A program made the translations under genes and the position numbers. From NCBI GenBank assembly GCA_003500955.1, contig DNQP01000099.1, positions 9,356 through 21,698 of the forward strand: a DNA stretch of 12,343 nt. The letters run 5' to 3'. Below the pieces are notes generated by a model. That model was not told the origin of the DNA and ran no database searches. It saw only the letters and a list, made by a program, of their open reading frames with translations. Position 1 is the stretch's first letter; each line of letters opens with the position of its first letter. Below are positions 6,839 to 12,343 of this stretch, one piece after another. This stretch comes from Curvibacter sp. (GTDB taxonomy: Bacteria; Pseudomonadota; Gammaproteobacteria; Burkholderiales; Burkholderiaceae_C).

Positions 6839-7821
6839 AGATCGAAGTACCAGTGCACCGAATGGAAGAAGACCGGTGCGGCAAAGCACAGGCCGTCGAC
6901 CCGGTCGAGCAGGCCGCCCGCGCCCGTGACCGAGGACAGACCCTGGGCGCCCCAATTGGTCACGCCGCGGTCGCGCTTGAGCGCCTTCATCACCAGATGC
7001 CCCAGCGAGCCCGCGGTGCAGGCGATCAGGGCCATGGCCAGGGCCTGCGCCGGCTTGAAGGGGGTGATGGCCGAGAGCAGGCCGCCAAAGAGGCCACCCG
7101 CGACCACGCCCACGGCCCAGCTGCTCCAGCTGAAGCTCTGGCTGATCTGGGGCGCCACGGGCTTGCGGCGCCAGTGCCGTGCCACGAGGTGCTGCACGAT
7201 CATGCAGGTCTGCACCGAGAAGACCAGGAAGAAGACGAGAAAGGCATTCTTGCCGGCGTAGCCCTTGAAGTTGAGCAGCAGCAGCGCCGGCACGTGGCTC
7301 ATGCCGTAGACGCAGACCATGATGCCCCACTGCAGCTTGGCGTTGCGTTCGAGGAAACGCTGCGGGTCGCCCGCCAGGGCGCTGACCACGGGCAGGGCCA
7401 GGAAGACGTAGACCGGGATGAAGACGGTGAAGAGGTCGAAGCGCGCGCTGGCCACCAGGCTGTACTGGATGGGCAGCACGACGAAGAAGGCCAGCACCAG
7501 GCTGCGGTGGTCGCCGCGCCGCGTGGGCGAGAGGGTGATGAACTCGCGCAGCACGAAGAAAGAGACCAGCGCGAACAGCACGATGGCCACGCGTTCGTCC
7601 GACACCCAGGCAACCCAGAACACCACGACCATGAGCCAGGAGGTCTTGAGCAGGCTCTGCAGATCACGCAGCTCGTCGCCTTCGCCGTCGGCGGTGCGGG
7701 CGCGTTCGCGCAGCGAGAGCAGCACCAGGATCACGGTGGCCAGGCTCAGCAGGCCGAAGACCACCAGGAAGAGCGCCCCCACCTGCTGCGAGGCGCTGAG
7801 ACTGCGGATGAACTGGTTCAC
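6835..7821 (-). CDS. CdsA-like phosphatidate cytidylyltransferase homologue with degenerate signature
   Basis: An integral membrane protein of the CTP_transf_1/CdsA type, which makes CDP-diacylglycerol from phosphatidate and CTP. It has about eight hydrophobic segments along 328 residues and ends in the family block [16 protein letters not shown]. Numbered from the GTG at 7821, KR (282-283), GG and DRVD (306-309) are kept. Compared with E. coli CdsA, several signature residues differ: GDL reads GHL, the ES pair reads MK, the KD pair after KR reads TN (288-289), and HGG reads AGG. It may be a subfamily with another substrate, or catalytically weak. The start is chosen from GAGG (7834-7831), 9 bases before GTG 7821. 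A GTG at 7836, overlapping plsC by 11 bases, is the longer alternative. The partner PlsC-type gene directly upstream makes phosphatidate, the CdsA substrate. Its stop overlaps the ruvC start. Confidence 0.85.
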   Translation of the reverse strand: MNQFIRSLSASQQVGALFLVVFGLLSLATVILVLLSLRERARTADGEGDELRDLQSLLKTSWLMVVVFWVAWVSDERVAIVLFALVSFFVLREFITLSPTRRGDHRSLVLAFFVVLPIQYSLVASARFDLFTVFIPVYVFLALPVVSALAGDPQRFLERNAKLQWGIMVCVYGMSHVPALLLLNFKGYAGKNAFLVFFLVFSVQTCMIVQHLVARHWRRKPVAPQISQSFSWSSWAVGVVAGGLFGGLLSAITPFKPAQALAMALIACTAGSLGHLVMKALKRDRGVTNWGAQGLSSVTGAGGLLDRVDGLCFAAPVFFHSVHWYFDL

Positions 7822-7825
7822 AGGC

Positions 7826-8503
7826 TCATACCTCACGCAGCGCGATCACGGCCTGCCGCGCGCGGTCCAGAAAGGCGCGGCGTTCCTCGCCGGGCTCCAG
7901 GCGGATCGGCTCGCCGAAGGTCACCGAGCAGAGGATGGGCACGGGCACGACCTCGCCCTTGGGCATGACGCGCTGCACATTGTTGATCCAGGCCGGCACC
8001 AGCACGATCTGGGGGAACTTCAGCGCCAGGTTGTAGAGCCCGGCCTTGAAGGGCTGCGGCTCCTCGGCGTGGCCGCGCGTGCCCTCGGGGAAGAGGATGA
8101 TGGAGTCGCCGCCCTCGATCGCTTCGATCAGTGGTGCCAGCGGATCGGCAACCGCTTCGACGGGCGAGGTGTCCGGCGTCTCGTTGCCCGCGCCAGGGCG
8201 GCTGCTGCCGCGGTCGACATAGACCGCATTGAAAACCGCGGTGGTGATCCACTTCTTCAGCGGCGTCTTGGTCCAGTAGTCCTTGGCTGCAATGGGGCGC
8301 GTGATGTTGCGCAGCTCCTGGGGCAGGGCCGCCCAGATCAGCACCAGGTCGGCATGGCTCTGGTGGTTGGCGAAGTAGATGCGCTGCTCGACCTTGGGCG
8401 GGCAACCGTGCCAGCGCGCCTGCGCGCCCGTGAGCACCCGCACCAGGCCCAGCAGGAACAGGTTCATGGCCCGGGCCGCGAAGGAGGAGAGTTGGGGCGT
8501 CAT
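7826..8503 (-). CDS. PlsC-type lysophospholipid / 1-acylglycerol-3-phosphate acyltransferase
   Basis: Acyltransferase of the LPLAT family, expected to add an acyl chain to a lysophospholipid, typically lysophosphatidate, at the inner face of the cytoplasmic membrane. At 225 residues it is slightly short for the family. Seen: one hydrophobic N-terminal segment (about 12-25); the catalytic HX4D motif NHQSHAD (46-52, H47 and D52); YVDRG (95-99); the phosphate-binding block FPEGTRG (138-144); and VLVPAWI (167-173). A Gly/Pro/Thr-rich insert (100-118) separates the second and third blocks. It begins 13 bases after the mtgA stop and runs into the CdsA-like gene. The pair could make and activate phosphatidate. 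I leave the symbol blank because a housekeeping plsC may lie elsewhere in this genome. Confidence 0.9.
   Translation of the reverse strand: MTPQLSSFAARAMNLFLLGLVRVLTGAQARWHGCPPKVEQRIYFANHQSHADLVLIWAALPQELRNITRPIAAKDYWTKTPLKKWITTAVFNAVYVDRGSSRPGAGNETPDTSPVEAVADPLAPLIEAIEGGDSIILFPEGTRGHAEEPQPFKAGLYNLALKFPQIVLVPAWINNVQRVMPKGEVVPVPILCSVTFGEPIRLEPGEERRAFLDRARQAVIALREV
7831..7834 (-). promoter_or_regulatory. Ribosome binding site deciding the CdsA-like start
   Basis: On the minus strand GAGG (7834-7831) sits 9 bases before GTG 7821, while the upstream GTG at 7836 has no such site. The site lies inside the last codons of the plsC-like gene. Confidence 0.4.
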
Positions 8504-8516
8504 GCGCAGGGGCGTG

Positions 8517-9260
8517 TCAGGGCAGCTCGGCGCGCCAGAGCCGGCCGGCGATCACCTCGGCCCGCTCGGCCAGATAAGGCGAGTGCGGCAGCTTTTCGTA
8601 GACCCGCGGGCGCGGCAGCATCACGGCCAGGCGGGCCGCCTCTGCCGCATTCAGGCGCGCCGCGGGCTTGCGGTAGTAGTGCTGGGCCGCGGCCTCGGCG
8701 CCGAACACACCCTCGCCCCACTCCACGTGGTTGAGGTAGAGCTCGAGGATGCGCTGCTTGCTCAGGGTCTTCTCCAGCACATAGGCCAGCATGAGCTCCT
8801 GCCCCTTGCGCAGCAGGGTGCGCTCGCCCGAGAGCAGCAGGTTCTTGGCCAGCTGCTGGGTGATGGTGGAGCCGCCGACGATCTTGGCCGGCTTGACAGG
8901 GCGCGCGCTGTTGGCGGCGAGCTTGGCCGCGCGGGCCTCGGCCTCGGCGTTCTTCTGCCAGGCTTTCTCCATCGCGTCCCAGTCCACGCCTTCGTGCCAG
9001 GCGAAGCTGTCGTCCTCCGAGGCGATGACGGCGCGCTTGAGGTGGTCGGAGATCTGCGTGTAATCCACCCACTGCTGGCGCCAGCGCAGCTGGCCCTTGT
9101 CCTGCAGGATGCGCCAGGCCTCGGAGCGCTCGAAGGTGGTGGATTGCGGGTTCACATGCGCCATCAGGGCGATGCGCGCGACGAAGAAAAGCTGCAGGGC
9201 CAGCAGGGCCACCAGCAGCAGGGCGATCCAGCGCAGCAGGGCCTTGGCGAAAGTCTTCAT
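8517..9260 (-). CDS. mtgA: Monofunctional peptidoglycan glycosyltransferase MtgA
   Basis: A GT51 enzyme that polymerises lipid II into glycan strands at the outer face of the inner membrane. It lacks a transpeptidase domain. The 247 residues contain a single N-terminal anchor (about 11-33) and the GT51 motifs in order: SEDDSFAWHEG (81-91, catalytic Glu82), GGSTITQQLAKN (129-140), RKGQELMLAYVLE (151-163) and KQRILELYLN (168-177) followed by EWGEGVFG (180-187). An Ala/Lys-rich insert (about 105-127) separates motifs I and II and looks longer than in E. coli MtgA. The ATG at 9260 starts a normal positively charged cytoplasmic tail (MKTFAK). It lies 13 bases after the TonB-type gene. In several betaproteobacteria I recall aroE sitting at this junction; it is absent here. 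Confidence 0.96.
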   Translation of the reverse strand: MKTFAKALLRWIALLLVALLALQLFFVARIALMAHVNPQSTTFERSEAWRILQDKGQLRWRQQWVDYTQISDHLKRAVIASEDDSFAWHEGVDWDAMEKAWQKNAEAEARAAKLAANSARPVKPAKIVGGSTITQQLAKNLLLSGERTLLRKGQELMLAYVLEKTLSKQRILELYLNHVEWGEGVFGAEAAAQHYYRKPAARLNAAEAARLAVMLPRPRVYEKLPHSPYLAERAEVIAGRLWRAELP

Positions 9261-9273
9261 CGCGGGCTCGGGT

Positions 9274-10131
9274 TCAAGGGGCGCTGACGCGCGTCTCCAG
9301 GGTCTCGTTGCGCGAGAAGCGGAAGCGCGAGACGACGACGATCTGGTCCGCTTCCTTGCGCATGTCGGCGGTGAAGCGCCCGAAGGGGCCGGCGGCGCGG
9401 GCGATGGCCTCGGCCCGGCGGTCCAGGGTGCGGTTGCCCGAGCTCTCGGCGATCTCGGTCGTCACCACCTGGCCCTGTCGGTCGACCGTGACCACCATGG
9501 TCAGCTCACCATAGAGCTTCTTGCCGCCCAGGCTGGGGAAGTTTTCCGTCCCCTTGCTCTCGATGGCACGGCGCAGGCGGTCGTAATAGATGGCATAGGC
9601 CTCCTCGCGCGTGGACGGGCCGATGTAACGCTTGCGTGGCTTGGCGCTGTCCTGCTGGATGCGGCGCTCGATCTCGGCCAGCTGCTTGAGCAGCAGGCGA
9701 CGGCGCTCCTCCTGCGCGGCCTGCTCGGGGCTGAGCTTGGCCTGCTTGGGATCGGGCACCGGCAGGCTGGCGAGCTGCTCGCGGACCTGGGCGAGCAGCA
9801 TGGTCTGCTGTTTCTGCAGCCGGCGGATGCGCTGCTGGGTTTCCTCCTCCACCGTATCGCCGCTGTCCGACAGCTGGGTGGAGGGCAGGGGGCTGGTGGC
9901 GCGGCCCCGCTCGGCCTCGCCGCCACCGGCCAGCGCGCTTTGCGCGATGGCCTGGGCCTTGTCGTTGACCGCGTTGCTGCGGGCGTTGACCAGGATGACT
10001 TCGAGCGGCGTGTCGCGGAAGGCCCGTTCGATGGCCTCGGGGTCGACGAAGCGCACCGTCAGCAGCACCGCGTGCACGGCGACGGAGATGCCCAGGGCCA
10101 GTTCGAGGGTGCTGAACTTGCGCAGTTTCAC
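9274..10131 (-). CDS. TonB-type energy transducer with coiled-coil spacer
   Basis: A periplasm-spanning protein anchored in the inner membrane. The single helix (about 9-28) contains Ser16 and His20 (SVAVH), the pair that in TonB and TolA couples to ExbBD or TolQR. Residues about 93-165 form a charged, Gln/Arg/Glu-rich helix that looks like a coiled coil, in place of the Pro-Glu/Pro-Lys spacer of classical TonB. The C-terminal domain (about 178-275: YYDRLRRAIESKG, LYGELTMVVTVDRQGQV, ending VVVSRFRF) is TonB-like. It starts with GTG, overlapping the RNase stop by GTGA with no Shine-Dalgarno site, so translation is probably coupled. No exbB/exbD is in the window. Whether it serves outer-membrane receptors or envelope integrity, TolA-fashion, cannot be settled. 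Confidence 0.85.
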   Translation of the reverse strand: MKLRKFSTLELALGISVAVHAVLLTVRFVDPEAIERAFRDTPLEVILVNARSNAVNDKAQAIAQSALAGGGEAERGRATSPLPSTQLSDSGDTVEEETQQRIRRLQKQQTMLLAQVREQLASLPVPDPKQAKLSPEQAAQEERRRLLLKQLAEIERRIQQDSAKPRKRYIGPSTREEAYAIYYDRLRRAIESKGTENFPSLGGKKLYGELTMVVTVDRQGQVVTTEIAESSGNRTLDRRAEAIARAAGPFGRFTADMRKEADQIVVVSRFRFSRNETLETRVSAP

Positions 10132-12191
10132 GAGGAAGGATTATCCCCTGAAGCTTCGGCCGCAGGCTCGCTGGATTCGTTGACGTCGACCGCGATGGCG
10201 ATGGGGCCGGCGGCCAGGGTCTCGTCCTCGTCGGCCTCCTCTTCCACGGGCGCAGCCTCGGCATCGAGCCGCTCGATCACCGTGCCCGCCACGTCCAAGG
10301 CCACTTCGTCGACAGTGCCCAGCTTCACGCGCACGCGCGCGCCGCGCGGCAGGCCTTGCGCGCCCAGCACGGGCAGCACCAGGGGCAGGGTGTCGGCGCG
10401 GGCCAGGTTGTCCTTGAACACCGTGGCCTCGAGTTCGGTGATGCCCTGCTGTTCGATGTACTTCAGCGTCCAATAGCGCTCGATCGTGGCCTGGTAGCCG
10501 TTGTAGGCGCCGTAGGCGGCATCGAAGCCCGAGATGATGGCGAAGAGTTCGGCGTCCTTGGGTTTGAAGGGCGCGGCCAGCGCAGCCGTGCGGCCGTGGC
10601 GCGCACAGGCGATGATCTGCCACTGGTTGACGAGGTCGGTGTAGCGACGCAGCGGCGAGGTGCTCCAGGCGTAGCTCTTCACGCCGATGCCCGCGTGCGG
10701 CAGGGCCTTGGTGCCCATGCGCACCTTGACGCCCGGTGCCAGGCTGGCCTGGCTGCGGTAGATGGCGGGCACGCCGAGTTCGGCCAGCCACTGGCCCCAG
10801 CTGCTGTTGGCCAGGATCATGGCCTCGGCCACGATCAGGTCCAGTGGTGCCCCGCGGCTGCGCGTGCCGATCACGACCGGCTCGTCGCCCTGCGGCTCGC
10901 CCTCGTTGCCCACGAGCTTGAAGGTGTAGTCGGGGCGGTTGAAGGTCTCGGGCTTGCCGCGCACGAGCTCGCGCTGGGCTTTCAGATGGCGGGCCAGGCG
11001 GTGGAGGAAGGCCAGCTCGGTGCGCAGCGCGGGCGTGAGCGGCGCCGGGTCGGGGGTGGCGTGGGCGTAGGCGCTGTCTTCCAGCCAGGCGGCCGTGACA
11101 ACCTGGTCGATCTGGTCGTGGCGCAGGTTGTGTGCGATCGGCACGCGCTCGAGCTTGGTGTCATGGCCCAGCAGCTCCAGTGTGTCTTCCTTGAAGCCGA
11201 CGTAGAGCGAGACGGCCGGACAGGCGCGCCCTTCCTGCAGGGTGTAGCGCTGCACCACCTCGTCGGGCAGCATGGTGAGCTTGTAGCCCGGCATGTAGAC
11301 CGTGGACAGGCGGTTGCGGCTCACGTGGTCGATCGGATCGCCGCGCTGGACGGCCAGGCCCGGTGCGGCGATATGGATGCCCACGGTGACGGTGCCCGAC
11401 CCCAGGCCCTGGACCGAGAGCGCGTCGTCGATCTCGGTGGTGGCCGAGTCGTCGATGGAATAGGCCTGCACGGCGGCCGTGGGCAGGTCGTCCTTGATCT
11501 CCGGCGCAACGAGCTTGGGGAAACCATAGCCCTTGGGGAAGTTCTCGAACAGGAAGCGGCGCCAGTGGAACTGGTAAGGCGAGTCGATGGCACCGGCCTT
11601 CTGCAGCAGGTCCAGCGGTGCGAGCTGGGTGGCGCGAGCCGCTTCGACCACGGCCTTGTACTCGGGCGCGTTCTTGTCCGGCTTGAACAGGATCTTGTAG
11701 AGCTGCTCGCGGATAGGCTGCGGGCACACGCCGCGGCCGAGTTCCTGCGCCCACTCGGCGATCTGGAGCTGGAGCAGACGCTTCTTCTCGATGGCGGCCA
11801 GGGCCTGCTGGATGATTTCGGCCGGCGCCTTTTTGTAGCGGCCTTTGCCGGCGCGGCGGAAGTAGTGCGGTGCCTCGTGCAGGCGCAGCAGGGCGGCGGC
11901 CTGCTGGGTCAGGCTGGGCGGGTCTTCGAAGTACACCGCGGCCAGGTCGGCGAAGCCGAAGTCCTCCTCGGGCGCGAATTCCCAGGCCAGGTCCAGCTCG
12001 ATGCTGGCGCTCAGGGCCTGGGCTGCGGCCAGCAGCTCGGCCGGCGCCGGCTTCTCGAACTTCAGCAACAGGTTGGCGGACTTGACCTTGACGCGCTTGC
12101 CGGTCTCGAGCTCCACCTGGAGCGAGGCCTCGGCTTCGGAGAGGATGCGCCCGGCGAGGAACTTGCCGGCTTCGTCGAACAATGCATGCAT
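10128..12191 (-). CDS. RNase II/R-family exoribonuclease (RNB domain)
   Basis: Predicted processive 3'-5' exoribonuclease. In its 687 residues: an N-terminal domain with a winged-helix-like part (about 95-125); an RNB domain from about 240 with the acidic cluster SIDDSATTEIDDAL (245-258); NRLSTVYMPGYKLTMLP (293-309); EAMILANSSWGQWL (456-469); and the RNB signature TSPLRRYTDLVNQ (511-523). A short S1-like segment (about 588-640) follows, then an acidic, probably disordered tail (645-687). Of the four Asp that bind metal in E. coli RNase II (201, 207, 209, 210), three are kept (D247, D255, D256) and the one equal to D207 is Glu253. Glu at this place is, as I recall, usual in the organellar/cyanobacterial-type branch. 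No clear cold-shock domains are visible, so neither rnb nor rnr is assigned. It follows a YqiA-like gene by 23 bases, and its start codon lies in an inverted repeat. Confidence 0.93.
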   Translation of the reverse strand: MHALFDEAGKFLAGRILSEAEASLQVELETGKRVKVKSANLLLKFEKPAPAELLAAAQALSASIELDLAWEFAPEEDFGFADLAAVYFEDPPSLTQQAAALLRLHEAPHYFRRAGKGRYKKAPAEIIQQALAAIEKKRLLQLQIAEWAQELGRGVCPQPIREQLYKILFKPDKNAPEYKAVVEAARATQLAPLDLLQKAGAIDSPYQFHWRRFLFENFPKGYGFPKLVAPEIKDDLPTAAVQAYSIDDSATTEIDDALSVQGLGSGTVTVGIHIAAPGLAVQRGDPIDHVSRNRLSTVYMPGYKLTMLPDEVVQRYTLQEGRACPAVSLYVGFKEDTLELLGHDTKLERVPIAHNLRHDQIDQVVTAAWLEDSAYAHATPDPAPLTPALRTELAFLHRLARHLKAQRELVRGKPETFNRPDYTFKLVGNEGEPQGDEPVVIGTRSRGAPLDLIVAEAMILANSSWGQWLAELGVPAIYRSQASLAPGVKVRMGTKALPHAGIGVKSYAWSTSPLRRYTDLVNQWQIIACARHGRTAALAAPFKPKDAELFAIISGFDAAYGAYNGYQATIERYWTLKYIEQQGITELEATVFKDNLARADTLPLVLPVLGAQGLPRGARVRVKLGTVDEVALDVAGTVIERLDAEAAPVEEEADEDETLAAGPIAIAVDVNESSEPAAEASGDNPSS

Positions 12192-12210
12192 GGGCCGAAT
12201 TGTCCCATGC
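12188..12210 (-). repeat. Inverted repeat enclosing the RNase start codon
   Basis: On the minus strand GCATGGG (12210-12204) and CCCATGC (12194-12188) form a perfect 7-bp stem with a 9-base loop (ACAATTCGG). The ATG of the RNase gene (12191-12189) is inside the 3' arm. In mRNA the stem would hide the start codon. A ribosome finishing the upstream gene (stop at 12217-12215) would reach and open it, so a coupling or control role is possible. Confidence 0.4.
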
Positions 12211-12214
12211 CCCC

Positions 12215-12343
12215 TCAGCGCGCCAGGTCCAGAAAGCCCAGCACCTCGTCCAGGTACAGCGCGAACTCGGTGATTGCGTGGTCGCTGCCCGCAAGCACAC
12301 GGCCCTGCGCGCCGGGATAGTGGGCGCTCATTTCCCGCCAGTC
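12215..12343 (-). CDS. YqiA/YcfP-like alpha/beta hydrolase, C-terminal 42 residues (partial)
   Basis: Only the 3' end lies in the window; the frame is open to the right edge and stops with TGA at 12217-12215. The 42 residues contain GSDHAITEFALYLDEVLGF, which matches the end of YqiA/YcfP-type esterases. There a G(S/G)DHA motif carries the catalytic His, followed by a terminal amphipathic helix. The preceding WREMSAHYPGAQGRVLAG is the strand leading to that His. The nucleophile and most of the fold lie outside, so the assignment rests on a short stretch. It lies 23 bases upstream of the RNase gene on the same strand and may be the previous gene of the same operon. Confidence 0.65.
   Translation of the reverse strand, partial: DWREMSAHYPGAQGRVLAGSDHAITEFALYLDEVLGFLDLAR

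Noticed and set aside
6839..7330. Upstream extension of the ruvC frame
   Set aside because: It overlaps the CdsA-like gene, whose hydrophobic segments are clear. RuvC homology begins only at MRILGIDPG, and the ATGA overlap gives a natural start.
6853..8734. Plus-strand frames across the CdsA-like, PlsC and mtgA genes (6853-7968, 7418-8734)
   Set aside because: Both are antisense to genes with confirmed motifs; their products are His/Gln/Arg-rich with no domains.
9097..10476. 459-codon plus-strand frame opposite the TonB-type gene
   Set aside because: It crosses two real minus-strand genes and has no domain or ribosome site.
10356..12320. 654-codon open frame on the plus strand opposite the RNase gene
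   Set aside because: It lies antisense to an RNB protein with all family motifs. Its translation is His/Gln/Gly/Asp-rich with no domain, as expected from a GC-rich antisense frame.
1..12343. Mobile elements, CRISPR arrays, tRNA or rRNA genes, toxin-antitoxin or defence islands
   Set aside because: Looked for on both strands: no repeated spacers, no transposase or integrase motifs, no terminal repeats, no tRNA-like cloverleaf and no shift in base composition that I could see by eye.

Overview
This is a GC-rich chromosomal window from a Gram-negative bacterium. LpxC (lipid A), a TonB-type protein, MtgA and GC-biased codon use point to a betaproteobacterium. The style of the proteins suggests Comamonadaceae (Acidovorax/Delftia/Hydrogenophaga-like), but that placement is inference, not something the sequence proves. 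I see no tRNA, rRNA, IS element, CRISPR array or phage gene. Coding density is very high and the longest non-coding stretch is about 100 bases.

Left part (1-2882, plus strand): the 3' part of a membrane-bound HAMP-GGDEF-EAL c-di-GMP protein, then lpxC 10 bases later, then a 58-residue two-helix membrane protein 14 bases after that. The spacing suggests one transcription unit. It meets a minus-strand gene for a 101-residue proline-rich protein (2892-3197), and an inverted repeat spans both stop codons. A sigma70-like promoter for that small gene lies at 3239-3267.

Middle (3301-6260, plus strand): a secreted PHB-depolymerase/feruloyl-esterase-type hydrolase that starts with TTG, then a YhgE/Pip-family membrane protein. 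The latter converges on ruvC, and again a small inverted repeat is built around the two stop codons.

Right part (6272-12343, minus strand): a compact cluster read right to left. It holds the end of a YqiA-like alpha/beta hydrolase, an RNase II/R-family exoribonuclease, a TonB-type energy transducer, MtgA, a PlsC-type acyltransferase, a CdsA-like membrane protein and RuvC. Gaps are at most 23 bases. There are stop/start overlaps at rnb-tonB (GTGA) and cdsA-ruvC (ATGA), so translational coupling is likely. Apart from RuvC and the nuclease, the cluster is about the envelope: peptidoglycan glycan strands, phospholipid precursors and energy transduction.

I do not see an obvious new defence or mobile system. 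The points most worth a second look are: a CdsA-like protein with much of its catalytic signature replaced, paired with PlsC; a hairpin that would bury the start codon of the RNase gene; a degenerate GGNEF site beside an intact EAL domain; a YhgE/Pip protein in a Gram-negative background; and two small uncharacterised proteins next to lpxC.
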